Assembly: GCF_019219065.1 (NCBI RefSeq) | Contig: NZ_JAHUWK010000003.1 | Location: 124,001 to 188,000, forward strand | From: Duganella sp. sic0402 | GTDB taxonomy: Bacteria > Pseudomonadota > Gammaproteobacteria > Burkholderiales > Burkholderiaceae_D | Reading direction: 5' to 3' | DNA length: 64,000 nucleotides | Shown here: positions 16,710 to 27,200 of the stretch, one piece after another | Layout of the letters: every line of letters begins with the position of its first letter | Numbering within the stretch: the first letter of the stretch is position 1 | The notes under the pieces: generated by a model | What the model was told of the DNA's origin: nothing | Seen by the model: only the letters and a program-made list of their open reading frames with translations | The model's database searches: none | Program-made: the position numbers and the translations under genes

Positions 16710-18704
16710 ATGAGCATAGCTGCACCGTCCAACCCGAAGGAAATCACCCTACGCGGGATTATTCTGGGCATTCTGATTACGCTGGTATTTACCGCCGCCC
16801 AGGTCTACCTGGGCCTGAAGGTCGGCCTGACCTTCGCCACCTCGATCCCGGCCGCCGTGATCTCGATGGCCCTGCTCAGCGCGTTCAAGGACGCCACCAT
16901 CCAGGAAAACAACATCGTCCAGACCATTGCCTCCGCAGCGGGCACGCTGGCGTCGGTGATTTTCGTCCTGCCCGGCCTGCTGATGATAGGCTGGTGGGCG
17001 CACGTGCCGTTCTGGCCGACCTTCGGCGCCTGCGCCATCGGCGGCGTGCTGGGCGTGATGTACACGGTGCCGCTGCGCCGCGCGCTGGTGTCGCAATCGA
17101 CACTGCCGTATCCGGAAGGCGTGGCCGCCGCTGAAGTGCTGAAGGTCGGCATGGCCTCGCGTGAAGGCGCGGCCGAAGGCAAGGCCGGTCTGCGCGCGGT
17201 GATCTGGGGCGGCCTGACCTCGGCCGCTTTCGCCGCCCTCGCCGCCGCCAAGCTGATGGCCGCTGAAGTGGCGATCTTCTTCCGCACCGGCTCCGGCGCC
17301 ACCGGCATCGGCGCGTCCAGCTCGCTGGCGCTGATCGGCGCCGGCCACCTGATGGGCATCACGGTGGGCGTGGCCATGCTGGCCGGCCTGGTGATCGCCT
17401 GGGGCATCCTGGTGCCGCTGATGACCAGCCTGACGCCAGCCGCTGCCGGCATGGCAGTGGCTGACCACGCACTCAGCATCTGGTCCAAACAGGTGCGCAT
17501 GATGGGTGCCGGCGTGATCGGCATCGCCGCCATCATCACGCTGGCCGGCCTGGCCAAGCCTATCCTCGGCGGCCTGAAGTCGGCCATGGACACCGCGCGC
17601 AAGGCCAAGCTGGAAGGCGCGTCGCTGGATCGCACCGAGCTGGATATTCCGATTTTCTTCGTCGGCCTGGTGACGCTGATTGCGCTGGTGCCGGCCGGCT
17701 GGCTGCTGGCCAGCTTCCTGCAAGGCGGTCCGCTGGCCTCGCTGGCACTGCCGCTGGTAGCGGTCGGCGTCGGCTACATCCTGATCGCCGGTATTTTCGC
17801 GGCGGCCGTGTGCGGCTATATGGCCGGTCTGATCGGCTCGTCGAATTCGCCGGTGTCCGGCATCGCCATCCTGACTATCCTCGGCGCGGCGCTCAGCGTC
17901 GGCTTCGTCGGCCGCAGCGTGATGGGCCCGGAAGTGGCACAGGCGCTGATCGCCTTCGCGCTGTTCGTCACCACCGTGGTGCTGGCGGTGGCGGTGATCG
18001 GCAACGACAATCTGCAGGATCTGAAGACCGGCCAGCTGGTCAACGCCACCCCGTGGAAGCAGCAGGTCGGTCTGCTGATCGGCGTGGCCGCCGGCTCGTG
18101 CGTGGTGCCGCCGGTGCTGGAACTGCTGAATCACGCCAACGGCTTTGTCGGTGCGCCGAATCTGGATTCGATCTCCGACCAGCCGCTGGCCGCACCGCAG
18201 GCGCTGCTGATCTCGACGCTGGCCAAGGGCGTCATCGGCGGCAATCTGCAATGGGATCTGCTGGGCTATGGCGCGCTGATCGGCCTGGGCCTGGTACTGA
18301 TTAACTTCGCGCTGAAGAAGGCCAGCAACGATAAGTACTCGCTGCCGCCGCTGGGCGTCGGCCTGGCGATCTACCTGCCGAGTGCGGTGATTACGCCGGT
18401 GGTGATCGGCGCCGTGGCCGGCTGGCTGTTCGAGCGCGCGATGGAGAAGAAAGCCGGCGGCGAGTCGGCCAAGCGCATCGGCGTGCTGGTGATGTCCGGC
18501 TTCATCGTTGGCGAGAGCTTGTTCAATGTCGCGCTGGCCGGCATGATTGTGCTGTCCGGTGTTGGCGAGCCGCTGGCCATCGCCAACAGCATGGGCGAAG
18601 GCACCACCATGATCATCGCCCTGGTGCTGGGTGCGGCCATCGTCTCGGGCCTGTACCGCTGGTCGGCCCGTAGCGGCGCGGACGTGCATAGCAAAGGCCA
18701 GTAG
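16710..18704 (+). CDS. OPT-family oligopeptide transporter
   Basis: 664-residue polytopic inner membrane protein of the OPT family, which in bacteria carry peptides or metal-chelate complexes. The N-terminal ITLRGIILGILITLVFTAAQVYLGLKVG block and the later GLIGSSNSPVSGIAILT block are family signatures; about 14-16 hydrophobic segments can be counted. ATG 16710 is preferred over GTG 16701, since GGAG (16698-16701) lies 8 bases before the ATG and overlaps the GTG. It is divergent from ylqF with a 129-base gap. The S9 peptidase follows after 52 bases and could act on imported peptides, though an inverted repeat separates the two. Confidence 0.92.
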   Translation: MSIAAPSNPKEITLRGIILGILITLVFTAAQVYLGLKVGLTFATSIPAAVISMALLSAFKDATIQENNIVQTIASAAGTLASVIFVLPGLLMIGWWAHVPFWPTFGACAIGGVLGVMYTVPLRRALVSQSTLPYPEGVAAAEVLKVGMASREGAAEGKAGLRAVIWGGLTSAAFAALAAAKLMAAEVAIFFRTGSGATGIGASSSLALIGAGHLMGITVGVAMLAGLVIAWGILVPLMTSLTPAAAGMAVADHALSIWSKQVRMMGAGVIGIAAIITLAGLAKPILGGLKSAMDTARKAKLEGASLDRTELDIPIFFVGLVTLIALVPAGWLLASFLQGGPLASLALPLVAVGVGYILIAGIFAAAVCGYMAGLIGSSNSPVSGIAILTILGAALSVGFVGRSVMGPEVAQALIAFALFVTTVVLAVAVIGNDNLQDLKTGQLVNATPWKQQVGLLIGVAAGSCVVPPVLELLNHANGFVGAPNLDSISDQPLAAPQALLISTLAKGVIGGNLQWDLLGYGALIGLGLVLINFALKKASNDKYSLPPLGVGLAIYLPSAVITPVVIGAVAGWLFERAMEKKAGGESAKRIGVLVMSGFIVGESLFNVALAGMIVLSGVGEPLAIANSMGEGTTMIIALVLGAAIVSGLYRWSARSGADVHSKGQ

Positions 18705-18719
18705 ACAAAAAAGCAATGC

Positions 18720-18753
18720 ACCTCTATGATTGCCATATTGTAATCATAGAGGT
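18720..18753. repeat. Perfect 12-bp inverted repeat covering a ribosome binding site
   Basis: ACCTCTATGATT at 18720-18731 and its exact reverse complement AATCATAGAGGT at 18742-18753 are separated by 10 bases. The right arm contains AGAGG, the only plausible Shine-Dalgarno for the S9 peptidase start at 18757. As RNA it would form a stable stem hiding that site. It lacks a following T-run, so a simple terminator for the OPT gene is unlikely; a protein operator is the alternative. Confidence 0.75.
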
Positions 18754-18756
18754 CTT

Positions 18757-20727
18757 ATGAAACATTCCCTGCTCCCCCTCCTCCTGCTGGCCGCTGCCGG
18801 CAGCGCGCTCGCCGCAACGCCCACCGTCGAACAATTTTTCCAGACGCCGCAAGTGTCGCAGGTCGAACTGTCGCCCAAGGGCGGCTATGTCGCGGCGGTG
18901 ATTACCGCTGCCGACGGCGGCAGCGTGCTGGCGGTGCACGACACCAGCGATCCCGCCAGGGTCAGCGGCGTATTCACCACCTCGGGCCAGGAAGTCATCA
19001 CCGATGTGCACTGGATTAACGAGAAACGTCTCGGCGCCACCGTCAAGAATATGCGCATCGAGTTCCGTGGCAACCTGGAGGAAGTCGCGGTCGATCGCGA
19101 CGGCAGCAACCTGGTTCATCTCATCACCGGCAACTGGCAGCATCGGCAGCAAAACACCGGCAGCACCATCAAGTCGCAGAAGCTGACCGCCGACTATGCC
19201 TTCGTGGCAGTGGCGCACGACGGCTCGGACGATATTCTGGTCGAGAAGTACACGTGGAATAATGTCGACCGCGCCCCCATCCATTCGCGCCTGTACCGCC
19301 TGAATACCCGCACGCGCGCCTTGAGCAGCGCACTGGAAGGCACGCAGCCGGCCGCCGTCAAGCGCTGGATGGTCGACACCTATGGCCAGCCGCGCGTCGT
19401 GCAGACGCAGCTGAACGGCCGTTGCAGCAGCCATTACCGGCGCGCCCAGGAAACCGCCTGGCGCGAGATCAACAACACCGAGTGCTATCGCAGCAGCGGC
19501 TTCGTGCCGCAATTCTTCGACGGCGACGACACCCTGTTCGTGCGCGCCACTTACCAAGGCTATGAGGCGCTGTTCCGCTACGACCTGAAAACCATGAAAA
19601 TGGCGGCCGAACCGATCGTGGCGCTGGCCGGCTTCGACTACCGTGGCCAACCGGTCATCGACTATGCCAGCCACCGCCTGATGGGGGTGCACCTGTACGG
19701 CGACGCCGGCTCCACCTGGTGGCTCAATCCGCAGCTGCAAGCCGAGCAGGCCCGCATTGACGCACTGCTGCCCAATACCACCAACACCATCCGCTGCGCC
19801 GACGAGTGCCTGCAAGGGCCGATGCTGCTGGTGTCGGTGGCATCCGACCGCCAGCCAACCAGCTATGTGCTGTACCAGCGCGCCAGCGGCAAGCTGCTGG
19901 CGCTGGGCAGCGCCCATCCGGGCATCGATCCCAAGCAGATGGGCTTGCGCGACTTCTATCGCTACACGGCGCGCGACGGCCGCAAGATTCCGGCCTATGT
20001 GACGCTGCCGCCGGGCCAGCCGGCAGGTCCGCGCCCGGCCATCGTGCTGGTACACGGCGGCCCGAATGTGCGCGGCGTGTTCTGGAACTGGGACGCCCAG
20101 GCGCAGTTCCTGGCCTCGCGCGGCTATGTGGTAATCCAGCCGGAATTCCGCGGCAGCACCGGCTATGGCTATGACCACTTCCAGGCCGGCCTGAAACAAT
20201 GGGGCATGAGCATGCAGGACGACCTGGCCGATGCCGCGCTGTGGGCGGTCCAGCAGGGCTGGGCCGATCCCAGGCGCATCGGCATCATGGGCGCCAGCTA
20301 TGGCGGCTACGCCACGCTGATGGGGCTGATCAAGCATCCGGAAATATTCCGCGCCGGCGTCGAATGGGCCGGCGTCACCGACATCAACCTGATGTTCAAC
20401 ACGCCGTATTCGGATACCTCGACCGACGCGCTGAATTACGACCTGCGCACGCTGATCGGCGATCCCGACCAGGACGCCGAACAGTTCAAGCGCTATTCGC
20501 CCTTGCTGCGTGCGGCCGAGCTGAAACAGCCGCTGCTGATGGCGCACGGCCTGGAAGACTTGCGCGTGCCCATCGTGCACGCCACCCGCTTCCGCGACGC
20601 GGTGCGCGCCAACAATCCCAACGTCGACTACCTGACTTACGAAGAGGCGCACGGCTGGCGCCACGCGGAAAACCGCATCGACTTCTGGACCAGGGTCGAG
20701 GCCTTCCTCGACAAGAATCTGCGTTAG
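18757..20727 (+). CDS. S9-family (prolyl oligopeptidase-like) serine peptidase
   Basis: 656-residue exported peptidase. A signal peptide (MKHSLLPLLLLAAAGSALA) is followed by a beta-propeller-like region and a C-terminal alpha/beta-hydrolase domain. The nucleophile is Ser514 in GASYGGYA, the oxyanion region is VLVHGGPNVRG, and the acid and His residues fit GLEDLRVP and EEAHGW near the end. The start at ATG 18757 begins the signal peptide; an in-frame ATG at 18730 lies in the inverted repeat and has no ribosome site. Likely a periplasmic dipeptidyl- or acylaminoacyl-peptidase. Its stop overlaps the convergent deacetylase gene by 4 bases. Confidence 0.92.
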   Translation: MKHSLLPLLLLAAAGSALAATPTVEQFFQTPQVSQVELSPKGGYVAAVITAADGGSVLAVHDTSDPARVSGVFTTSGQEVITDVHWINEKRLGATVKNMRIEFRGNLEEVAVDRDGSNLVHLITGNWQHRQQNTGSTIKSQKLTADYAFVAVAHDGSDDILVEKYTWNNVDRAPIHSRLYRLNTRTRALSSALEGTQPAAVKRWMVDTYGQPRVVQTQLNGRCSSHYRRAQETAWREINNTECYRSSGFVPQFFDGDDTLFVRATYQGYEALFRYDLKTMKMAAEPIVALAGFDYRGQPVIDYASHRLMGVHLYGDAGSTWWLNPQLQAEQARIDALLPNTTNTIRCADECLQGPMLLVSVASDRQPTSYVLYQRASGKLLALGSAHPGIDPKQMGLRDFYRYTARDGRKIPAYVTLPPGQPAGPRPAIVLVHGGPNVRGVFWNWDAQAQFLASRGYVVIQPEFRGSTGYGYDHFQAGLKQWGMSMQDDLADAALWAVQQGWADPRRIGIMGASYGGYATLMGLIKHPEIFRAGVEWAGVTDINLMFNTPYSDTSTDALNYDLRTLIGDPDQDAEQFKRYSPLLRAAELKQPLLMAHGLEDLRVPIVHATRFRDAVRANNPNVDYLTYEEAHGWRHAENRIDFWTRVEAFLDKNLR

Positions 20728-21650
20728 AGTTCGGCCAGCGCCTTGATGTGGGCGACCGCGCTGCGGCCCAGCGCCGACAGGCTGTAGCCGCCCTCCAGGC
20801 AGCTGACGATGCGGCCGCCGGCGTGCTGCCGCGCCACCGCCATGATCTGCTCGGTCATCCACGCGTAATCCGCCTCCACCAGGCCCATGCCGCCGATGTC
20901 GTCTTCGCGGTGGGCGTCGAAACCGGCCGAGATGAAGATCATCTCCGGCTTGAATGCATGCAGCGCCGGCAGCCATTGCTCGGTGACGATCTGGCGCACC
21001 ACATCGCCCTTGGTATGGGCTGGCACCGGCACGTTGACCAGATGCTCGCTGATCGGCTGCGGCTCGCTGTACGGATACAGCGGGTGCTGGTAGAAGCTGA
21101 CCATCAGCGCGCGCGGCTCGTGCAGAAAGGATTCTTCGGTGCCGTTGCCATGGTGGACGTCGAAGTCGACGATGGCCACCCGCGACAAGCCGCGTACGTC
21201 CAGCGCGTGCTTGGCCGCCACCGCGATATTGTTGAACAGGCAGAAGCCCATTGGTTCGATCGGCCGCGCGTGGTGGCCGGGTGGGCGCACCGAGCAGAAG
21301 GCGTTGTCGATCTCACCGTCCAGCACCGCGTTGGTCGCGGCCACGGCGGCGCCGGCGGCGCGCTGCGCGGCCCGCCAGCTCCAGGCGTTGAGCGAGGTGT
21401 CGCTGTCGAGCGGATAGGTATCGCCCTCGGCCGGCACGTTGTCGCGCACGATGGCGATGGCGTTCTTGCTGTGGTTGCGTTCCAGGTCGCTGAGCGCGAC
21501 CAGCGGGGCTTCGCGGTGTTCCAGCAGGTCGCTGATGTGCGAGCCGATCAGCTGGTCGGCGATGGCCTGCAGGCGCGCAGGCGATTCAGGATGCCAGTCT
21601 CCCATGTCGTGACGCTGGCAATCGGGATGGCTGTAGATGGCGGTGGTCAT
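20724..21650 (-). CDS. Histone deacetylase-family amidohydrolase
   Basis: 308-residue zinc amidohydrolase of the bacterial HDAC/AcuC/acetylpolyamine amidohydrolase superfamily. Signature blocks are RPPGHHAR (active-site His pair), DFDVHHGNGTEESF (metal-binding Asp/His) and the C-terminal LEGGYSL. Substrates in bacteria include acetylated polyamines, acetyl-lysines and other acyl amides. The frame is open far upstream to 22139, but ATG 21650 gives the family-typical N-terminus (MTTAIYSHPDCQRHDMG), and the upstream part is antisense to moxR. It is divergent from moxR with only 45 bases between the starts. Confidence 0.93.
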   Translation of the reverse strand: MTTAIYSHPDCQRHDMGDWHPESPARLQAIADQLIGSHISDLLEHREAPLVALSDLERNHSKNAIAIVRDNVPAEGDTYPLDSDTSLNAWSWRAAQRAAGAAVAATNAVLDGEIDNAFCSVRPPGHHARPIEPMGFCLFNNIAVAAKHALDVRGLSRVAIVDFDVHHGNGTEESFLHEPRALMVSFYQHPLYPYSEPQPISEHLVNVPVPAHTKGDVVRQIVTEQWLPALHAFKPEMIFISAGFDAHREDDIGGMGLVEADYAWMTEQIMAVARQHAGGRIVSCLEGGYSLSALGRSAVAHIKALAEL

Positions 21651-21695
21651 GTTTTTCTGTAGAATCCCCTCAGGCGCTAATCTACCATACATATC

Positions 21696-22615
<920 letters not shown>

Positions 22616-22616
<1 letters not shown>

Positions 22617-23617
22617 TGGCCATGCGCGGCGCGCTGCAAGCCTGGTACCGCAAAGGCCGCGACCAGTGGCTGTTCCAGCTGCGCGCGCGTGAGCCGGGCG
22701 TGGTGACGCTGGGCATGCGCCGGGTATTCATCGTGCCGGCGCGCGCCGGGCTGGCGTTTGTGGTGCTGCTGCTGGTGATGCTGATCGGCGCGCTGAATTA
22801 CAACCTCGGGCTGGGCTGGGCGCTGACTTTTTTCGCGGCGGCGTGCGCAGTGGCCGATATGCTGCTGACCGCGCGCAACCTGGCCGGGCTGCAGCTGGCG
22901 CCGGGCCGCGCGCCGCCGGTGTTTGCCGGCGAAGCCGCGCAGTTCGAGCTACTGGTGCGCAATCCCGGCCGGCGCGAGCGCTTTGCGCTGTGGATCGGCT
23001 TTCAGGCCGATGGACAGCCGCGCCAGGCGGTGGATGTGGCGGCCGGCGGCGCCAGCGCAGTGCTGCTGTCCGCGCCGGCGCCGCAGCGCGGCTGGCTGGC
23101 GGCGCCACGGGTGCGGCTGGTGACGCGCTTTCCGCTTGGGCTGTTCCGCGCCTGGAGTTACTGGCAGCCGGATGCGCAGGTGCTGGTCTATCCGGCGCCC
23201 GAGCTGCCGGCGCAGCCGCTGCCGTCCAGCGGCGCCGCCAGCGAGGATGGGCATGGCGCGGTGGGGCTGGATAATTTCGCCGGCATCCGTGCGTATCAGG
23301 CCGGTGATCCGCTGCGGCATCTGGCATGGCGGCAGATCGCACGCCACGATCCGGCGCTGGGCGGCCAGCTGGTCAGCAAGCATTTTGAAGGCGGCGCGGT
23401 GGCCGAGCTGGCACTGGACTTCGCCGCGCTGCCGCCGCAGCTGCCGCTGGAACAGAAACTGTCGCGCATGGCGCGCTGGGTGCTGATGGCCGAGCAAGGC
23501 GCCGTGCCCTACCGCTTCCGCCTGGCGCAACACGACTACGGCCCCGCCCTCGGCGACGCCCACCAGGCCGCCTGCCTGCGCGCACTGGCGCTGTTCGGCC
23601 AGGAGGACGCAGCGTGA
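22616..23617 (+). CDS. DUF58 domain-containing membrane protein
   Basis: 333 residues. Two adjacent hydrophobic segments (about residues 38-80) anchor it in the inner membrane. The C-terminal half carries the DUF58 region with FAGIRAYQAGDPLRHLAWRQIAR, a vWA-like fold element usual for this family. Its ATG overlaps the moxR stop by one base, and an alternative ATG lies two codons later. An apparent longer frame back to 21779 runs through moxR and is a shadow. The protein is a likely partner of MoxR. Confidence 0.9.
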
Positions 23618-25617
23618 ACTGGCTGGGCACGCTGACGCGCGACAAGTCAGACACGCTGCTGTTGCTGGCCGCCGCGCTGATGGTGCTGGCGCCGCACTTT
23701 CCTTATCTGCCGCTGTGGATCAGCGCACTGGCCTGCGTCACGCTGCTTTGGCGCGCCGGCCTGACCTGGCTGGGCCGGCGCATGCCGCCGGTGTGGCTGC
23801 TGGTGCCGGTGGCGCTGGCCGCCATGGGCGGCGTCTATCTGTCCTACCGCACGCTGCTGGGCCGCGACGCCGGCGTCGCCATGCTGGTGCTGCTGCTGGC
23901 CTTCAAGCTGCTGGAGATGCGCGCCAGACGCGATCTGTTCGTGGTGCTATTCCTCAGCTATTTCGTGTTGCTGACCAGCTTTTTATATACGCAGTCGATG
24001 CCGGCCGCGCTGTGGGCGGCGGCAGCGCTGCTGGTGCTGCTGACGGCGCAGCAATCATTCCAGTACAGTGGCGCTGTGCCGCCGCTGCGCCGGCGCCTGC
24101 TGGGCGCGCTCAAGCTGGCGGCGCTGGCGGCGCCGCTGGCGCTGCTGCTGTTTGTCGCCTTCCCGCGTATGCAGGGTCCGCTGTGGGGCTTGCCCGGCGA
24201 TGCGCTGGGCGGCAAGACCGGCCTCAGCGACAGCATGGCGCCGGGTACGCTGTCGACGCTGGCGCAGTCGGACGACATCGCTTTCCGGGTGCGCTTCCTG
24301 GACGCCGCGCCGGCCCAGCCGCAGCTGTACTGGCGCAGCATGGTGCTGGGCGACTACGACGGCCGCACCTGGACGCGGGTGCCGCGCAAGCGCGGGCTGG
24401 AGCGGCTGGAGGTGGCCATCCACGCGCGCGGCACGCCGGTGCGCTACGAAGCCACGATGGAGGCCAGCAACAGTCGCTGGCTGGCGCTGCTGGAGCTGGC
24501 GGGACCGGAGCTGCACCTGCCAGGCTACCGGCTGCGCGATACCGATGAGATGGAGCAGTTCAGCGCCGATCCGCTCACCCGCCGGGTGCGCTACCAGGCC
24601 AGCGCCTGGCTGGATTACAGCTTGCAAGCGGGCGAACTGCCGCAGCGCATGGCACGCTGGCTGGAACTGCCGGCCGGCTACAACCCGCGCGCGCTGGCGC
24701 AGGCGCAGCAATGGCGCGCAGCCCAGCCGCAAGCCAGCGCGCAGCAGCTCAGCCAGCTGGTGCTGGCACGCTTCCGCAGCCTGGACTACCGCTACACGCT
24801 GGAACCTCCGCTGGCCGGCCGGGACGCGGTCGATACCTTCCTGTTCGACAGCCGCGCCGGCTTTTGCGAACACTATGCCGGCGCTTACGTGGTGCTGATG
24901 CGCGCCATGGGCGTGCACGCGCGCGTGGTCATCGGCTACCAGGGCGGCGAACGCAATCCGCTGGACGGCTACCTGACCGTGCGCCAGTCCGACGCGCACG
25001 CCTGGGCCGAGATCTGGAGCCAGGCCAGCGGCTGGCAGCGCGTCGATCCGACTGCGGCGGTGGCGCCGGAACGGGTGCAGCGCAACCTGGCGCGGGCGCT
25101 GCCGCGTCCGGCGGGGTTCGGGCTGGGACCGCTGATCGACCTGCAAAACGATCCCGATTCGTGGCTGGCGCAACTCAGATTCGCCTATGCCGCACTGAAT
25201 AATTCTTGGAATCAATGGGTACTGGATTACAATCCCGATAGGCAGCGAAGTTTCCTTGGGGAACTAGGCGCCGCCGTCGCGCAGTGGCGCGCCGTGCTGG
25301 CGGCGCTGGCGCTGATGGCGGCCACGCTGGCGGCCGGCCTGTGGTGGTGGCTGCGGCGCCGCCCGGCCGATCCGCTGGACGGCTTGTACACGGCCTTTTG
25401 CCGGCAGCAGGCGCGCCACGGTTACGCGCGCAGTCCCGCCGAAGGCCCGCGCAGCTATGCGGCGCGCTTGCGGGCGATGCCGGCCAGCCCGGCGAAACAC
25501 GCTGCCATGGAGCAGTTTTTGCACCTGTACGGTAGGCTGAAGTATGGCGCCGGCGGGACCGAATCACGCACGGCGTCGCTGGCGGCGCTGAAAACCCTGT
25601 TACCTTTATGCCGATGA
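23614..25617 (+). CDS. TgpA-like transglutaminase domain membrane protein
   Basis: 667 residues starting at GTG in a GTGA overlap with the DUF58 stop. The N-terminal third has 5-6 transmembrane segments (DUF3488 region). The periplasmic core is a transglutaminase-like cysteine domain with SRAGFCEHYAGAYVVLMRA (catalytic Cys), SDAHAWAEIW (catalytic His) and the following RVDPTAAVAP containing the Asp. A further transmembrane helix (about residues 562-582) and a C-terminal DUF4129-like tail follow. TgpA of Pseudomonas aeruginosa has the same layout and is linked to envelope integrity. The end overlaps mltB by 10 bases. Confidence 0.92.
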   Translation: MNWLGTLTRDKSDTLLLLAAALMVLAPHFPYLPLWISALACVTLLWRAGLTWLGRRMPPVWLLVPVALAAMGGVYLSYRTLLGRDAGVAMLVLLLAFKLLEMRARRDLFVVLFLSYFVLLTSFLYTQSMPAALWAAAALLVLLTAQQSFQYSGAVPPLRRRLLGALKLAALAAPLALLLFVAFPRMQGPLWGLPGDALGGKTGLSDSMAPGTLSTLAQSDDIAFRVRFLDAAPAQPQLYWRSMVLGDYDGRTWTRVPRKRGLERLEVAIHARGTPVRYEATMEASNSRWLALLELAGPELHLPGYRLRDTDEMEQFSADPLTRRVRYQASAWLDYSLQAGELPQRMARWLELPAGYNPRALAQAQQWRAAQPQASAQQLSQLVLARFRSLDYRYTLEPPLAGRDAVDTFLFDSRAGFCEHYAGAYVVLMRAMGVHARVVIGYQGGERNPLDGYLTVRQSDAHAWAEIWSQASGWQRVDPTAAVAPERVQRNLARALPRPAGFGLGPLIDLQNDPDSWLAQLRFAYAALNNSWNQWVLDYNPDRQRSFLGELGAAVAQWRAVLAALALMAATLAAGLWWWLRRRPADPLDGLYTAFCRQQARHGYARSPAEGPRSYAARLRAMPASPAKHAAMEQFLHLYGRLKYGAGGTESRTASLAALKTLLPLCR

Positions 25618-26765
25618 AGACTTTGATCACCGCCCTGCTGCTGAGCGCAGCGACCCTGAGCAGCAGCGCCGGCGCGCAAGTGGACCGCTACGGTTACAAG
25701 CTGCCGCCTAGCATGCAGAAAAAGAAAAAGCCGGCCGCGCCGAAAAAGAAAGCCGCGCCCGCCGTCGACTACACCGGCGAGTACGTCAACTTCGGCGACT
25801 GGAAGGAAGTGCGCGCCTTCCTGGACGAGGTCGCCGCCCGCAACGGTTTCGACCGCGCCGAACTGGGCGCGCTGATCAACCAGGTGCGCTATGTCGACGC
25901 GGCCGTGCAGCTGGTCAAGCCGGCGCCACCGGGCAAGCCGAAGAACTGGCAAGCCTACAGCAAGCTGATGATCGACCCGGTGCGCACCGATGCAGGCGTC
26001 AAGTTCTGGAACGAGAATGCCGAGGCGCTGCGGCGCGCCGAATCGCTGTACGGCGTGCCGGCGGAAATCCTGGTCGCCATCATCGGCGTGGAAACCGTGT
26101 ATGGCCGCAATACCGGCCGCTTCCGCGTGCTGGACGCGCTGACCACGCTGGCCTTCTCCTATCCGGAGGCGCCGCAGCGGCGCGAGCGCATGGCCTTCTT
26201 CCGTGGCGAAGTCGAAGCAACGCTGCTGTTTGCACGCCAGACCGGCATCGATCCGCTGTCGCTGAAAGGTTCGTTTGCCGGCGCCATCGGCATGCCGCAG
26301 TTCATGCCCAGCAGCGTGATGAAATACGCGGTGGACTTTGACGGCAATGGCCAGATCGACCTGCTGAACTCCAGCACCGATGCGATCGGCAGCGTGGCCG
26401 CCTTCCTCACCAGCCATGGCTGGCAGCGCGAGCAGATTGGCCCGGTGGTCTACCCGGCCACGGTGTCGCCCAACCGCGCCTGGGAAGAGATGCTCAAGCA
26501 GGGCCTGAAAGCCAGCTACCGCCCGGCCGAGCTGAACGCGGCCGGGGTCGGCACCGCCACGCCGCCGCCGGAGCAGCTGTATGGCCTGATCGATCTGCAA
26601 AATGGCGCCGAGCCAACCGAATATTGGCTCGCAAACAACAATTTCTTCGCGATCACGCAATACAACCGCAGTTATTTTTATGCCATGTCGGTGGTGGAAC
26701 TGGGCCATGCGATACGCCTGGCCAGAGGGGCGTCCAGCACGTCGGACTTGCCTTCAGGGATGTAA
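25608..26765 (+). CDS. mltB: Lytic murein transglycosylase B
   Basis: 385-residue MltB-type (GH103) peptidoglycan lytic transglycosylase. The N-terminus is a signal peptide without a lipobox Cys, so it may be a soluble form, followed by a Lys/Ala/Pro-rich linker. The catalytic Glu162 lies in IIGVETVYGRNTG; the SFAGAIGMPQFMPSS and DFDGNGQIDLLNS blocks are diagnostic. The start could also be the ATG at 25614, which gives a cleaner signal peptide. Its fusion into the moxR-DUF58-tgpA unit by a 10-base overlap links that operon to cell-wall turnover. Confidence 0.93.
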   Translation: MPMKTLITALLLSAATLSSSAGAQVDRYGYKLPPSMQKKKKPAAPKKKAAPAVDYTGEYVNFGDWKEVRAFLDEVAARNGFDRAELGALINQVRYVDAAVQLVKPAPPGKPKNWQAYSKLMIDPVRTDAGVKFWNENAEALRRAESLYGVPAEILVAIIGVETVYGRNTGRFRVLDALTTLAFSYPEAPQRRERMAFFRGEVEATLLFARQTGIDPLSLKGSFAGAIGMPQFMPSSVMKYAVDFDGNGQIDLLNSSTDAIGSVAAFLTSHGWQREQIGPVVYPATVSPNRAWEEMLKQGLKASYRPAELNAAGVGTATPPPEQLYGLIDLQNGAEPTEYWLANNNFFAITQYNRSYFYAMSVVELGHAIRLARGASSTSDLPSGM

Positions 26766-27200
26766 GCAAGCGTAAATCGGCTTGTACCGTGACGCCAGCC
26801 ACGGTATTGTTTTGTTGACACTTGGAAATAACTTGCCCAAAATAGATGCATAAGAAGCATCGCAGCTACTGGAGCTAAGCTTCTTAGCAACAGGAATTGT
26901 TATATCACTAACTTTAATTGATAATTAAAAGTGTGCGTGAGCAGCTTATCATAGAAGTCAGTGTATAATTCTCACACATTGTTGCAACTCGACAACAATA
27001 CTCTGCGGTAAATAGGGATTTTTCTATTGCTGTTGGGTATGAGATTGCGCGATGTTGTACAATTGTGTATATATTATATAACTTGTTATCCTGAAATCCG
27101 TGTCCGTGTGCGAAGACTCCTGGTAAGGATTGGACATTGACGGCAGCAAAGCCCCGAGTGTTGTACTTTGCAGGACAACTTTACAGAAGGAAAAGACGAC
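26766..27200 (+). promoter_or_regulatory. 435-base AT-rich intergenic region with promoter-like elements
   Basis: No convincing gene is seen. It is clearly more AT-rich than its surroundings. TTGACA (26815-26820) with CAAAAT 17 bases later is one possible promoter; TATAAT at 26964-26969 and a TATTATATA stretch near 27072-27080 are further -10 candidates for the 117-residue protein downstream. It ends with AGAAGGA before that start codon. The long leader left after the last -10 candidate (over 100 bases) could carry post-transcriptional control or a small RNA; this is not shown. Confidence 0.4.

Noticed and set aside
16749..18716. Long minus-strand open frame opposite the OPT gene (and a similar one opposite the S9 peptidase)
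   Set aside because: GC-rich third positions create long antisense frames; the products are low-complexity and the plus-strand genes have clear family motifs.
26971..26982. CTCACACATTGT also found at 53410-53421, both in AT-rich leaders
   Set aside because: A shared 12-mer is expected many times by chance in 64 kb; no further similarity flanks it.
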